A stretch of 64,000 nt of DNA, from NCBI GenBank assembly GCA_014238905.1, contig JABAAE010000005.1, positions 186,001 to 250,000 on the forward strand. The letters are read 5' to 3'. Shown here one piece after another: positions 28,815 to 38,267 of this stretch (the first letter of the stretch is position 1; every line of letters starts with the position of its first letter). A program made the position numbers and the translations under genes. Under the pieces are notes generated by a model. The model worked only from the letters and a program-made list of their open reading frames with translations, made no database searches and was not told the origin of the DNA. The DNA is from Planctomycetota bacterium. Its GTDB lineage: Bacteria > Planctomycetota > Planctomycetia > Pirellulales > Pirellulaceae.

Positions 28815-29804
28815 CTATTGACCTGGTTTTTTACCAGCAATGAGCACCCCATGCGTTGCCGGAGCTGATTTCAAGTCACGATACATCGCCTCAGTAAAAC
28901 CGTTCGCATAAAGGACTGCGGAGAGTTCTTCTCTGGTTCGAAGCCGTCCTTGCGGGGTCCGCATTTCCACCGAAAGCGCCTCCGTCGTTTGATCGAGATT
29001 CCAATGATCCTCTTCTGGTATCTGATCAATAATGGCGATCTCACCCTCTGGCTGCAAACATCGAAGAGCTGTTTGTATGAGTTGACCGAGTTGATCGTCT
29101 CCGAGACAGCGGCATCGATTGGCGATCACCACCAGGTCGACCAAAAACTGCGATCGGTAGGCCTTCGGATCCGCCCCGATAAATTGGCAGCGGTCGGTAA
29201 TGTCGATACTACCGGCGGTCTCTTTAGCTCTTTGTAGTTGGTCCTGTTGGTCAACAAAAAAAACCCGAGCTTGTTGGTCATGGTATCCGATTGCGGCTCC
29301 ATAAACTCCTGATCCACATGCCAAATCAACGACTCGAATTCCATCTCCCCCTTGCTTGAGATTCAACACCTCGATCAAATCCATCGCATTGGGCGTGGAC
29401 ATCCATTCCAGCGCAGCCCCCTGGATGGCATATTCGGTCGATTCAAGCGACTGCTGGGGATCGAATGTTTTGCTTCCCGTCCGCACCCAGGATTCCAACT
29501 GATTCCAATACCGATCCCCAAGGTCTAAGTAATCCTCAGGCAACATTTTCCCCAACATCGAAAGCGCATAATCATCACCATATTTTTCCACATAGCCTGT
29601 TTCGCATAATTGGCCCATTAGCAATTCTAATGGCCGAAAAGAGAGTTTTAATTGTTCTGCCAATTGAGTCCCAGTGAGTTGACCTCGTCTTAAGCAGTCA
29701 AAAACGCCGATTTTATTGGCCATCCCAAAACATTGAACGATCGCGTTGGCACGGTTCAGCTGTTGGAAAATATCAATGGTTTGTTTTTGGGGAGAATCGG
29801 GCAT
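28815..29804 (-). CDS. SAM-dependent methyltransferase with winged-helix dimerisation domain
   Basis: 329 residues from ATG 29804; the frame also opens at a TTG at 29849. The N-terminal half (about 5-90) looks like the winged-helix dimerisation domain of plant-type O-methyltransferases (IGVFDCLRRGQLTGTQLAEQL). The SAM-binding motif VVDLACGSGVYG lies near 155-167. It probably methylates a small molecule. A close relative could be a hydroxyneurosporene-type or AcnB-type enzyme; the substrate cannot be read. Convergent with trpC. Confidence 0.8.
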   Translation of the reverse strand: MPDSPQKQTIDIFQQLNRANAIVQCFGMANKIGVFDCLRRGQLTGTQLAEQLKLSFRPLELLMGQLCETGYVEKYGDDYALSMLGKMLPEDYLDLGDRYWNQLESWVRTGSKTFDPQQSLESTEYAIQGAALEWMSTPNAMDLIEVLNLKQGGDGIRVVDLACGSGVYGAAIGYHDQQARVFFVDQQDQLQRAKETAGSIDITDRCQFIGADPKAYRSQFLVDLVVIANRCRCLGDDQLGQLIQTALRCLQPEGEIAIIDQIPEEDHWNLDQTTEALSVEMRTPQGRLRTREELSAVLYANGFTEAMYRDLKSAPATHGVLIAGKKPGQ

Positions 29805-30089
29805 CTTGAGAAAGCTTACAGAAAAGGAATACGATCGCCGGCTTGCCAAATAGAAGAGAGCATTGACTGCGCACGCTCAACATCTCTATAGAGGAGTAGA
29901 CCATCGATAGATCGTCAAGCGGACAGGTTGCCCAAGCTGGCTCGACAAGACCTTTAGCTTTCGAAATTCTGCGGATTCGTTCCATTACCCTGAACGCCGC
30001 CAAGGCGAGTCGGTCTTTTTGCCCGCACCTGAGACATTTGGACCCCGCACCGGTTAACAGGCAATCTCAAATCGAATTGCCGGATAACC

Positions 30090-31040
30090 TTACTCGCTTT
30101 TTTGGTAGTTTACCCAAGGCATTTGGTCCGACTTGGCAACAATTTTGTAGCGAATAAATTTGGCAATTTCGACGCCCAAATTATTTCCGCTGTTGGGTGA
30201 TAGTAAACCAGCACCAGCGGATTCGGGATAATCACGTAGAAAAATCGACTGCTTTTTGAAATACTCGGCGACATCAGGAATGTCAGCCACTTTTGGCCGC
30301 GTTCTCTCCAGGGATTTGTAGATGGCTAGTCCGTCTCGATAACTCCTGTCATTGCCCTCACCGATGGCGAGCATCATCGGCAGCGGCTTGGCTCCCTTTC
30401 CAGTAAAAAGAGGGAGCTTGATGAGCGTTGTGATTCCAAATCCTTTGATGGACTTTCGTGGGGAGATCAGCACCAATCCTTTTACGAATTGTCCCTGCTT
30501 TTTCCCTCCAACGGGCTGATAGCTGTAATCCTCCAATGTCCACGCGGTCGCATTAATACCAAGGTAGCCAGTCGCGATTAAACAGAGTTGGTCGATGTTT
30601 GCATTTCCCTTGTTGTTGACTTCGTCCCGGAGATAACGAAAACAGGTCGAGATGTCTTCATTAAAAGTCAGGTAGTCCTGTTTGCGAAATTTACTGCGAT
30701 CGATGGTCACATTGGTGACCGTTTGAGTACTTTCGCCATGCCCTCGCAAATCGGGAACAATCACCGCACATCCATAGGACTTTTGTAAGTATGCCGCAAA
30801 CGCGGTGTAATCCTTTCGATTTCCATCCAAATCATGGAGGAGGATCACCGGGACCGATTCTTTTCCTTTAGTCCCACCGTAATAGGTGAAAACCAAATTG
30901 ACATTATCGTTTGTTTTTTTGACCACTCGCTCTGGCTGGGGAGGCGTTTCATCACCATTTTTTTGTGCATGACAAAGCACCGAGGATGTCAGAAAACAAA
31001 TAATGAATGCGGTCGTCATTTTTACAACACTGGGTCTCAT
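30090..31040 (-). CDS. Secreted alpha/beta-hydrolase-fold protein lacking the serine nucleophile
   Basis: 316 residues from ATG 31040, which has AAAGGA six bases upstream and gives a signal peptide ending near LCHAQ. The frame continues to 31430, but that extension overlaps the divergent VWA gene. The fold is recognised by VPVILLHDLDGNRKDY and VIVPDLRGHGEST. At the nucleophile elbow the family has GxSxG, but here it reads IATGYLG, with glycine where serine should be. It is therefore probably non-catalytic or acts differently. Exported; function unknown. Divergent from the VWA protein. Confidence 0.75.
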   Translation of the reverse strand: MRPSVVKMTTAFIICFLTSSVLCHAQKNGDETPPQPERVVKKTNDNVNLVFTYYGGTKGKESVPVILLHDLDGNRKDYTAFAAYLQKSYGCAVIVPDLRGHGESTQTVTNVTIDRSKFRKQDYLTFNEDISTCFRYLRDEVNNKGNANIDQLCLIATGYLGINATAWTLEDYSYQPVGGKKQGQFVKGLVLISPRKSIKGFGITTLIKLPLFTGKGAKPLPMMLAIGEGNDRSYRDGLAIYKSLERTRPKVADIPDVAEYFKKQSIFLRDYPESAGAGLLSPNSGNNLGVEIAKFIRYKIVAKSDQMPWVNYQKSE

Positions 31041-31389
31041 GATCATTCCTTTATGCACCGAGAGTACATATTTCCAAAACATTGCTGTCAGGGCCAAAAC
31101 AGAAAACGCCGAAATTGAAGTTAAGTTGTTTCCTACTGGTAGTTTAGGTTGATTTGCAGATATTTCAATATTTTGAAACAATTTGAGTACCAATGCCGGC
31201 CGGATTCGCTCCAAATTTAGGGGATTAAGCGGATTAATATGGTAAACTAGGGGTTGTGGTGTCAACTCCCAGACTAAGTAGTGATCCGACGCGTCGAATA
31301 AACTTGAGCAATTTGCGATTTTCGGCGAGACTAGTTTTAAGGCGACAGGGTGGTCGACATCCGCTGGAAACCAAATAAGGAATTCCGAC
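31041..31389. promoter_or_regulatory. Divergent promoter region with palindromic element
   Basis: This 349-bp spacer lies between two divergent genes. It contains an inverted repeat TTTCAA-TATT-TTGAAA at 31163-31178 and a pair of GGATTAA words around 31220-31240. These are candidate operator sites. No promoter hexamers could be assigned with confidence. Confidence 0.35.
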
Positions 31390-33414
31390 GTGAATCTAAT
31401 GCAAACAGTTCGAAGATGGTGGCAAGTCAATTCTGGTCAACAGGAAACGCCATTTGATGGTGAGGCTCCATTTTGGGTTGCCAGTTTGCTGTTCCACCTC
31501 GGTCTCATGTGTGCATTGACGTTCCTGGTCTTGCCTCCCAATCAAATCCTACGCGACCTTCAACTGGTGACCGAACCCGAAGAAGAAGTCGATGACGACC
31601 TTTCAATTGCTGAAGAATTCCATTTTAGCGATGAACTGAAAGACGAGATTGGCGCTCAAAGTGAGAACGGTCAGGACATGGCTTTGTCTCGCGACATCTC
31701 TGTTGCCAATGACTCGGTCATCACGATGCCCTTGGAGTCTTTTGAAAATGAAAACGCTGAATTCATGCAGAACGACGTCTATAACGATCCCAAGTCTTTT
31801 GAATTTGAAAATGTTCCCGTCAAGGGATTCGTGGGTGAAACGGCCACCGGTGCCGCCGGGGCTATCGACAGGTTAACGCAGGAGATTCTCCTCCAAGTTC
31901 AAGAACGAAAAACTCTTTTGGTGTGGGTCTTCGACCAATCGGCGAGCCTGATAGAACAACGTGAGGCGATTCGAGAGAGAATCGCTCGTGTTTATGAAGA
32001 ACTTGGTGTCATCGAAGCCTCCGGTGAAGAGGCGTTCAAGAGAGACCAGCCATTACTGACGTCGGTGTATTCTTTTGGAAATCAGGTCGTCCCTATTTTG
32101 GATCCCACCGATAGCGTTTCTGAAGTGAACGAAGCGATCCAGAAGGTTCAAAGGGATGACACTGGAGTTGAACGAGTGTTTACTGCGATCTCTACGGTCG
32201 TCAATCGTTTCGCAGGATACCGAAAAATCCGTTCCACCACCAAGCAGCCCGAACGAAATGTGATGGTGGTTTTGATCACCGACGAGGCTGGTGATGACGT
32301 CGACAAATTAGACGAAGCGATCAAGATCTGCCGCGCAAAACGGGTGCCAGTTTATGTGATTGGAGTTCCGGCGCCATTCGGCAGAAAAGAAACACCAGTA
32401 AAATGGGTCGATCCGGATCCAAAATATGATCAATCGCCGCAATGGACGACTGTCAACCAAGGACCGGAGTCCTTGATGCCAGAAAGAATCAAGCTGCATT
32501 TTGCGGGCGAGTCAGAAGATTCCATTCCCGTCGATTCCGGGTTCGGGCCCTACGGTTTGACCAGGGTCTGTTACGAAACAGGCGGAATCTATTTTGCCGT
32601 TCATCCCAATCGCGACTTCAATGGCCGTTTGAAACGAAGACAGGTGGACGCCTACTCGGCTCACTTGGCTCATTTCTTTGATCAGAAAGTGATGAGGAAA
32701 TACAAGCCCGACTATACATCGACGGACGTCTACTGGTCGTTAATCCGTTCCAACGATGCCAGAATGGCATTGGTCGAAGCAGCCCAACGGTCATGGGTCA
32801 GCCAAATGAAAGAACCCCAAGTCCGGTTTGAGAAAGAAGATGAAGCTTCTTTCGTCACGGCCATCAATATCGCCCAACGCGCCTCAGCCGTTCTCTCACC
32901 ACAGGTTTCGCATGTTTATGAAATCCTCAAGAAAGGGGAGGGAGACCGCCCAGAAGAAGTCAGCCCGCGCTGGCAAGCTGGCTTTGATTTGGCGATGGGT
33001 CGGGTGCTGGCCGTTAAAGTCCGTACCGACGCTTACAACGTGATGTTGGCCAAAGCCAAATCGGGCCTCAAGCCAAAAAATCCGAAAACCAATGTCTGGA
33101 ATCTGGAACCATCCGATGAGGTGAATGCTGGCAGTCGAATGACAAAATTTGCAGACAAAGCCCGAGTCTACCTGCAAAGGGTAGTCGATGAGCACGCGGG
33201 AACCCCCTGGGCCTTGATGGCTCAACGGGAATTAGACACCCCCATCGGATGGAAATGGGTAGAGGAATTTGATCCTCCTCCTCCGCCGCCGATGAGGCGA
33301 GCTGCCGCCAATAATCCTGATCCACCGAGACCCAATATCCCTCGGGCCGCCCAAAACGAAAAGGCAAAGATGCTGGCCAGGCCCAAAGCCAAACGGCCTC
33401 CACCGAAACTCTAA
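31390..33414 (+). CDS. Membrane VWA-domain protein with proline-rich tail
   Basis: 674 residues from GTG 31390, with AAGGA eight bases upstream. A membrane helix lies near 28-48 (WVASLLFHLGL...), followed by an acidic linker and a von Willebrand A-type domain (about 175-340). The metal site begins DQSAS near residue 181, and VVLITDEAGDD forms a later strand. The C-terminus has a helical region and a tail rich in P, R and A. The MIDAS is intact, so cation-dependent protein binding is likely. Function otherwise unassigned; divergent from the pseudo-hydrolase gene. Confidence 0.85.
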   Translation: MNLMQTVRRWWQVNSGQQETPFDGEAPFWVASLLFHLGLMCALTFLVLPPNQILRDLQLVTEPEEEVDDDLSIAEEFHFSDELKDEIGAQSENGQDMALSRDISVANDSVITMPLESFENENAEFMQNDVYNDPKSFEFENVPVKGFVGETATGAAGAIDRLTQEILLQVQERKTLLVWVFDQSASLIEQREAIRERIARVYEELGVIEASGEEAFKRDQPLLTSVYSFGNQVVPILDPTDSVSEVNEAIQKVQRDDTGVERVFTAISTVVNRFAGYRKIRSTTKQPERNVMVVLITDEAGDDVDKLDEAIKICRAKRVPVYVIGVPAPFGRKETPVKWVDPDPKYDQSPQWTTVNQGPESLMPERIKLHFAGESEDSIPVDSGFGPYGLTRVCYETGGIYFAVHPNRDFNGRLKRRQVDAYSAHLAHFFDQKVMRKYKPDYTSTDVYWSLIRSNDARMALVEAAQRSWVSQMKEPQVRFEKEDEASFVTAINIAQRASAVLSPQVSHVYEILKKGEGDRPEEVSPRWQAGFDLAMGRVLAVKVRTDAYNVMLAKAKSGLKPKNPKTNVWNLEPSDEVNAGSRMTKFADKARVYLQRVVDEHAGTPWALMAQRELDTPIGWKWVEEFDPPPPPPMRRAAANNPDPPRPNIPRAAQNEKAKMLARPKAKRPPPKL

Positions 33415-33787
33415 AGTGATTCGAAACTCTTTCCTAAATGAAAAATCGTTCAATAAACCGTTCAATCAATCGAACGGTTCTGGATCGCTCGTTCAGAAGA
33501 ACTCGGCAATCGCCTGCTCAACTTCTCTTATTTGAACTTCTCTTATTTGAACTCGGTAGATGCAATCGTTGACTCGATACATCTGTTGATTCACCCTGTC
33601 TGTGATGAGCGGATTTTCTTTTTAGTTGTGCTCTGGTTCGGCCCCTCAGCCAATTGGCCACCCAACTCACTTGAGGGCTGAGGCCCTGAGTTCTCACCAG
33701 GCAATTCGTATTAGCCGAGCCGGAAAGATCTTATTGAGCAATTTACCAATCGATCAATTGAGGGCCAAGAAGGTCTCATCTTCGCCC
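33415..33787. other. 373-bp spacer rich in inverted and direct repeats
   Basis: There is no gene. It holds an 8-bp stem (33456-33479, AACCGTTC / GAACGGTT), a 15-bp direct repeat AACTTCTCTTATTTG in two copies (33520-33549), a GGGC/GCCC hairpin near 33669-33688 and the start of the long stem at 33757-33792. No T-run follows any of them on the plus strand. Confidence 0.6.
33520..33549. repeat. 15-bp tandem repeat, two copies
   Basis: AACTTCTCTTATTTG is repeated exactly at 33520-33534 and 33535-33549, followed by AACT, the start of a third unit. Confidence 0.9.
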
Positions 33788-33792
33788 TCAAT
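33757..33792 (-). terminator. Long stem-loop overlapping the hisH stop codon
   Basis: ATTGAGGGC (33757-33765) pairs perfectly with GCCCTCAAT (33784-33792), and inside them GAAG pairs with CTTC. On the minus strand this hairpin begins inside the last codons of hisH. No clear T-run follows, so it may stabilise the mRNA end rather than terminate. Confidence 0.5.
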
Positions 33793-34408
33793 ATGGGGCC
33801 GCTGCAAATTCCCGCAGCAGTCTCAATCCGACTCTCTGGCTTTTTTCAGGATGAAATTGAGTCGCCAATAAATTGCCTTGCTGAATGGCAGCGCAAAAGT
33901 CGTTTTCATAACATGACGTCAAGGCAATGATGGAGCGATCCGCTGGCCGAACATAAAAGGAATGCACAAAGTAAAAATAGTCGTCGTGACGAATCGTTTC
34001 AAAACTGTTGAAATCCTCTTGGCGTTGCACCTGATTCCATCCCATGTGCGGAACTTTGAAATCCGATGACAAATCAAAACGCACGACATCACCATCCAGC
34101 AACCCCAGTCCATGATGGTCACCATCCTCATGGCTCACCGAAAACAATAACTGTAGCCCGAGACAAATGCCGAGCAGGGGCTTGTCGGCCGCAGCCCAAT
34201 CCCGAATTGCGTCCGCCAGTTGTCGGCGGTTTAATTCTTCCATCGCATCGCCAAAACCGCCTACGCCCGGGAGGACCAATTTTTTGTAATCCTTCATTTG
34301 ATTGGGATCGCTAAAAATTTCTGCTGAATCCCCATTTTTCTCAAAAGCCTTCTGGACACTTCGGAGGTTTCCCATTCCGTAATCGATAATTCCAATTGGC
34401 GTGCTCAT
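33788..34408 (-). CDS. hisH: Imidazole glycerol phosphate synthase glutaminase subunit
   Basis: 206 residues from ATG 34408 (a TTG one codon upstream is ignored). The start IGIIDYGMGNLRSV, the oxyanion strand PGVGGFGDAM, the catalytic cysteine in GICLGLQLL, and the histidine and glutamate in FHPEKS form the class I amidotransferase triad. It releases ammonia from glutamine for HisF in histidine synthesis. hisF, hisA and other his genes are not nearby, so the pathway is dispersed. The stop codon lies inside a hairpin. Confidence 0.95.
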   Translation of the reverse strand: MSTPIGIIDYGMGNLRSVQKAFEKNGDSAEIFSDPNQMKDYKKLVLPGVGGFGDAMEELNRRQLADAIRDWAAADKPLLGICLGLQLLFSVSHEDGDHHGLGLLDGDVVRFDLSSDFKVPHMGWNQVQRQEDFNSFETIRHDDYFYFVHSFYVRPADRSIIALTSCYENDFCAAIQQGNLLATQFHPEKSQRVGLRLLREFAAAPY

Positions 34409-34632
34409 CAAATCTCAGGAAACCTAAAACAAGTGTCGTCGTTTTTACCGCAGAAGAATCCTATCATCGCTTAAACCTGGCCCGACCACCATCCATTCGG
34501 TCGTCCCTGGAAATCCCTCTAACAAACGAACGCGGGGCTCTGGAACATTTGGCACAAGAGAAATCCGCAGGGTGATTCCAGTGGCGTCTTGAAACGGCTT
34601 CCGGAAGAGTCGGTTCTCCCTCCGATGATCCG

Positions 34633-35493
34633 CTAACCAGACGGTTTGTTCTGCTCAACGGGCTTTATCGATAAGCCGTCAGAAGCACGCAATTCAATCA
34701 AGTACTGCTGGCCTTGCTCTGCCTTAAAGTAAATAGCTTGACCATGATTGGCTCGAATTCCCAATTCTTTGGACTTGGATTGATCATTGGCTATCGTCCA
34801 GAAATCTCGCCAGATCCTCTCTTCAAACTCTGTCATTTTGGACCCTCCCGCGTAGGCGGCAGGTCGCACCCACGGTTTTTCAATTCGGGATCCATCGGCC
34901 GGAGCCTCTTTTTCACCATAGATACTTTTAAACATGCAAAGAGTGGTGGATCGGAGGAGATCATTTTCCTCAATATATTTGTCTTCAAACTTGGCAAGCC
35001 AAAAATCTACATAAACCTTCTCTCCCTTGGTCTCAAATTCGCGGGGATCGTCAAGTGGATTCCCATCCGCATCGACCTCCTGCAACGAAACCCTGGCGGT
35101 AACTTCTTTTGTTTCTGGATCCACCGAGACCTTGAGGACCTTGATACTGGCCAGTCGATGGTCGACCTTTAGCAGTCGCATCGCTGTTTTCAGATGATCG
35201 ATTTCCTTACCAAGTGTAGTAATTTCTTCGGATTGAAGCCGAATCGTCTCTCCCTGCTTCGAGATTTCCTGTTCCGCAGATTCAAGCTTTGCCTGGCTGA
35301 TTTTTAAATCGCCTGTTGCCGCGGCTAATTGATCATTCGCTGCGGCAAGAGCTTTCCGATCTTCCAACAATGGGTCAATGAACATCAGGTAAGCAAAGTA
35401 ACCGCCAGCGACCACAATCGCCAGAAAAACTCCGAGGATCACTGTCTGGGCAAAACTATTAAACGCCTTAAAGCTTTCTGACAAACCGCTCAT
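34633..35493 (-). CDS. Membrane-anchored coiled-coil protein
   Basis: 286 residues. One membrane helix near 15-38 (TVILGVFLAIVVAGGYFAYLMF) is followed by a coiled coil (about 45-105) with heptad-like L, A and E patterns. A globular C-terminal region (about 110-275) contains KVSVDPETKEVTARVSLQEV and YVDFWLAKFEDKY. Exported or periplasm-facing. No family recognised. Upstream is the divergent UbiB kinase gene. Confidence 0.75.
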   Translation of the reverse strand: MSGLSESFKAFNSFAQTVILGVFLAIVVAGGYFAYLMFIDPLLEDRKALAAANDQLAAATGDLKISQAKLESAEQEISKQGETIRLQSEEITTLGKEIDHLKTAMRLLKVDHRLASIKVLKVSVDPETKEVTARVSLQEVDADGNPLDDPREFETKGEKVYVDFWLAKFEDKYIEENDLLRSTTLCMFKSIYGEKEAPADGSRIEKPWVRPAAYAGGSKMTEFEERIWRDFWTIANDQSKSKELGIRANHGQAIYFKAEQGQQYLIELRASDGLSIKPVEQNKPSG

Positions 35494-35758
35494 GGAAAAT
35501 GCTACCGTAGGCGTAAGAAATACTACACTCTTTCTTTATCGTTTGATCCAAGGCGAAACCACAGGCCCTAAGAAAAATATCGGCATTTTTGTCAATTATT
35601 TCAGAATAGTTGATGATAATGATAGACTATCTTCCCGCTGGGAGGGCCAGATCTCTGCTTCAAGAACAGCGATTGGAATTCAAACCCGAGCAACCGTTCA
35701 AAAAAAAACTGTTCTTGAAAAATCTGCTGATGCCGATTTCCCTTAATTTGCGACCGTA

Positions 35759-37453
35759 ATGAAATCACCTATTCATGCTATCCCGCAGCTTTATCGCAAT
35801 GTCAGACGTTGGACCGAAATCCTATCGATCCTCAGTAAATTTGGTTTGGCAGATTGGATTAGTCGATTACGAATTGACTTTGTCAAAGACACCTTGAAAT
35901 CTTCGGCTGGTGAGTCCCTGGCGAGAATTCCAGCCGCAAAACGCATGCGGATGGCGATGAGCGAACTAGGCCCCACCTTTATCAAATTGGGGCAGCTATT
36001 GAGCGCCCGGCCAGATCTGGTTGGGGGTGACTTGTCGGAGGAACTCAGCCACCTTCAGGATCGTGTGGACCCCGAACCGTTTCATGAAATCAAAGCGACA
36101 CTAGAAGATGAATTGGGACAATCACTAAACGATGTCTTTGCATGGTTTGACGAAAACGCAACCGCCACCGCATCCATCGGCCAGGTCCATCGAGCCCAAC
36201 TTGAAAACGGTACCGACGTCGCAGTCAAAATCCAACGAACCGGAGTCGCCCAAACCATCAAAGCGGACCTGGAGATCCTGGCTGGCTTGGCGCAATGGGC
36301 CGATCGAATCGACGAGCTAAAACCGTTTCGTCCGCGGCAAATTGTCGCCGAACTCACCCGCTCGTTGAAACGTGAGCTTGATTTTGGTCGTGAAGAACGC
36401 AACCTGCATCAATTTCACGGTAAATCTGCCAAACTGAAACAGGTCGATATTCCTGCCCCGATGACAGAGTTTTCGACTCCAAAAGTCCTGACAATGGAGT
36501 TTTTGCAGGGAAATAAGCTGACGGATGTCGATGGCTGGGCTTCTCAGAATATTGATCCTGACCAGATCGTGCAAACCTTGGTCGATGTGCAGTTGCGGAT
36601 GATTTTCGACGACGGTTTTTTTCACGCCGATCCTCATCCGGGTAATATTCTGATTCAGCAAAATGGACGGATCGCACTGCTCGATTTTGGACTCGTTGGC
36701 AGAATCGGTGAGTCCCCTCGAGAGGATATCGAAGATATGTTGTTTTCGGTATTCAACGATGACGTCGCCATGCTCTCGGCGGCGGTATCGAGGTTATGCG
36801 ATTTTCCATCCAATCTTGATGATGGGGCGTTGGAACGAGACCTGACTGATTTTGTAGGTCAGTATTCGTCGCGTTCGGTGGGTGAATTTCAAATCGCCGC
36901 CGTTTTCAACGCCATGTTTGAGATTGTCCGCCGCCATCAACTCCGCCTCCCTGATGAAGCGATGCTTCTCTTGAGAGTAATGATCACGCTAGAGGGTTCT
37001 GCCAGAAAACTGAGTCCGGGCTTCCAGATTATCGAAGCATTGAAACCCATCCATCGAAAATTGATGCTGCGTCGACTCTCACCACACCGGCAACTACGAA
37101 AGCTCAAACGCTTGGGCTCACAATTTGAAAAAATGGCTGAGACCATGCCCCGGAAGCTTTCGGGAATCATCGATCAAATCCGCACCGGCAAAATTGACAT
37201 CAATCTCGATCATCGCCGCTTGGGGTCATCGGTGAACCGCCTGGTGCTGGGGATGCTTACCAGTGCCCTATTTCTAGGTTCAGCCCTGATGCTAGCTCAG
37301 GAAGTGCCGCCACTCCTTTTCGCTACCCAAACGTTTTGGGGAATGAAAAACTTATCGCTGCTGGGAACGCTGGGCGTTTTGGCGAGTTTTCTCCTGGGCT
37401 GCCGTTTACTTTGGGCAATGTTGAATTCCGGGAGCCTGAATCAGAAGGATTAA
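35759..37453 (+). CDS. UbiB/ABC1 (AarF) atypical kinase
   Basis: 564 residues, similar to E. coli UbiB (546). It has the KxGQ-type segment FIKLGQLLSARPDL, the alanine-rich loop ATASIGQVHRAQL replacing the glycine loop, VAVKIQ with the ATP lysine, HADPHPGNIL and LLDFG. Two C-terminal membrane helices (about 495-515 and 535-555) anchor it. The family works in ubiquinone or other isoprenoid-lipid metabolism as an ATPase-like kinase. Standalone gene; the quinone pathway is not in the window. Confidence 0.9.
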   Translation: MKSPIHAIPQLYRNVRRWTEILSILSKFGLADWISRLRIDFVKDTLKSSAGESLARIPAAKRMRMAMSELGPTFIKLGQLLSARPDLVGGDLSEELSHLQDRVDPEPFHEIKATLEDELGQSLNDVFAWFDENATATASIGQVHRAQLENGTDVAVKIQRTGVAQTIKADLEILAGLAQWADRIDELKPFRPRQIVAELTRSLKRELDFGREERNLHQFHGKSAKLKQVDIPAPMTEFSTPKVLTMEFLQGNKLTDVDGWASQNIDPDQIVQTLVDVQLRMIFDDGFFHADPHPGNILIQQNGRIALLDFGLVGRIGESPREDIEDMLFSVFNDDVAMLSAAVSRLCDFPSNLDDGALERDLTDFVGQYSSRSVGEFQIAAVFNAMFEIVRRHQLRLPDEAMLLLRVMITLEGSARKLSPGFQIIEALKPIHRKLMLRRLSPHRQLRKLKRLGSQFEKMAETMPRKLSGIIDQIRTGKIDINLDHRRLGSSVNRLVLGMLTSALFLGSALMLAQEVPPLLFATQTFWGMKNLSLLGTLGVLASFLLGCRLLWAMLNSGSLNQKD

Positions 37454-37865
37454 GCAAGAAGGTCCGTCGCTAACGGAAGTTCTAGGCGGCGGCTAGATCG
37501 GTGAGGACGGCCCCCTCGGTTCGGGTCCAAATTTCAATCAACTCGGAGATTTTCCGCTCGAGATCATCCAGTTCGCTGAGCACCTGATCCTGTCTCAGGT
37601 TAATCTCGTCCATATTCATACATGGGTTCCCGGTTCTTAACCATTTCCAAGCGAGCGATTTAATTCACTCACCCACCCCGTTTTTATCGACCGGATCGCC
37701 CGGAGAATCGAAAATGCCACCCGGATCCGCAACAGGGAGGCTGGGCAAACTTTGCGGGCAACGATTTCTCCAGAATTTGTGATCCAGTGACCAGAACTGG
37801 GTCGACAGATGACAGAAGGCGTTATACGATGACGGATTGTTCAAAACTAAGGTTCTGAGAGGAAA
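37454..37865. other. 412-bp spacer before rpsU, with small ORF
   Basis: Apart from the 45-codon minus-strand ORF at 37482-37619, no gene is supported. The right half (37620-37865) would carry the rpsU promoter and, divergently, that of the small ORF. No promoter hexamers assigned. Confidence 0.4.
37482..37619 (-). CDS. Small acidic helical protein, 45 residues
   Basis: A 46-codon frame from ATG to TAG. The product starts MNMDEINLRQDQVLSEL and continues with DDLERKISEL, a regular heptad pattern predicting one amphipathic, probably coiled-coil, helix. GGGAA lies about seven bases before the ATG. No family recognised; it could be chance, but codon pattern, ribosome site and helix periodicity together favour a real gene. 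It is divergent from rpsU. Confidence 0.5.
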   Translation of the reverse strand: MNMDEINLRQDQVLSELDDLERKISELIEIWTRTEGAVLTDLAAA

Positions 37866-38057
37866 ATGGTAAAACTTCAGGTTCGAGAAAAGGAATCCAT
37901 TCAGGAGGCCGTCCGTAGATTCCGTAAATTGGTAGAGCGTAGTGGAATAAAAAAAGAGATGCGCCGGCGCGAATTCTATGAAAAGCCGAGTGAAATCAAG
38001 CGCAGAGCCCGCCTTCGGGCTGAACGAAGGTCAAAACGAACCCGGCTGTCGGCATAA
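37866..38057 (+). CDS. rpsU: 30S ribosomal protein S21
   Basis: 63 residues, strongly basic. [20 protein letters not shown] at the start and [15 protein letters not shown] in the middle are characteristic of bS21. It is part of the small-subunit platform near the anti-Shine-Dalgarno end of 16S rRNA. GAGAGGAAA precedes the ATG closely. Monocistronic, ended by an intrinsic terminator at 38107; dnaG and rpoD, frequent neighbours elsewhere, are absent. Confidence 0.96.
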   Translation: MVKLQVREKESIQEAVRRFRKLVERSGIKKEMRRREFYEKPSEIKRRARLRAERRSKRTRLSA

Positions 38058-38106
38058 TCGCCGCAACCCGAAATAGCGGTCCTTCGTGGTGTAATACGGG
38101 ATATTT

Positions 38107-38139
38107 TAGAGGCTCACCCATGCAGCCTCTATTCTTTTT
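38107..38139 (+). terminator. Intrinsic terminator of rpsU
   Basis: TAGAGGCT pairs with AGCCTCTA around a nine-base loop, followed by TTCTTTTT. It starts about 50 bases after the rpsU stop. Confidence 0.8.
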
Positions 38140-38267
38140 GATCAACGGCTGATTAAAGTAGGACTTTAAGTTTTTCTGTTGCGGAGGTAATTAGACTTCG
38201 CTGCATTAAAACCGGTTTACCTATAGCCGTTGCTCCTCTTTGCCCGTTGCTCTCTTCTACTTGATTC

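Noticed and set aside
34464..34658. 64-codon minus-strand frame with CAKC
   Set aside because: It overlaps the end of the coiled-coil protein gene and the cysteine pair has no second pair for a zinc site.
35492..35746. 84-codon plus-strand frame before ubiB
   Set aside because: It begins in the divergent gene's start codon and shows no family pattern or ribosome site.
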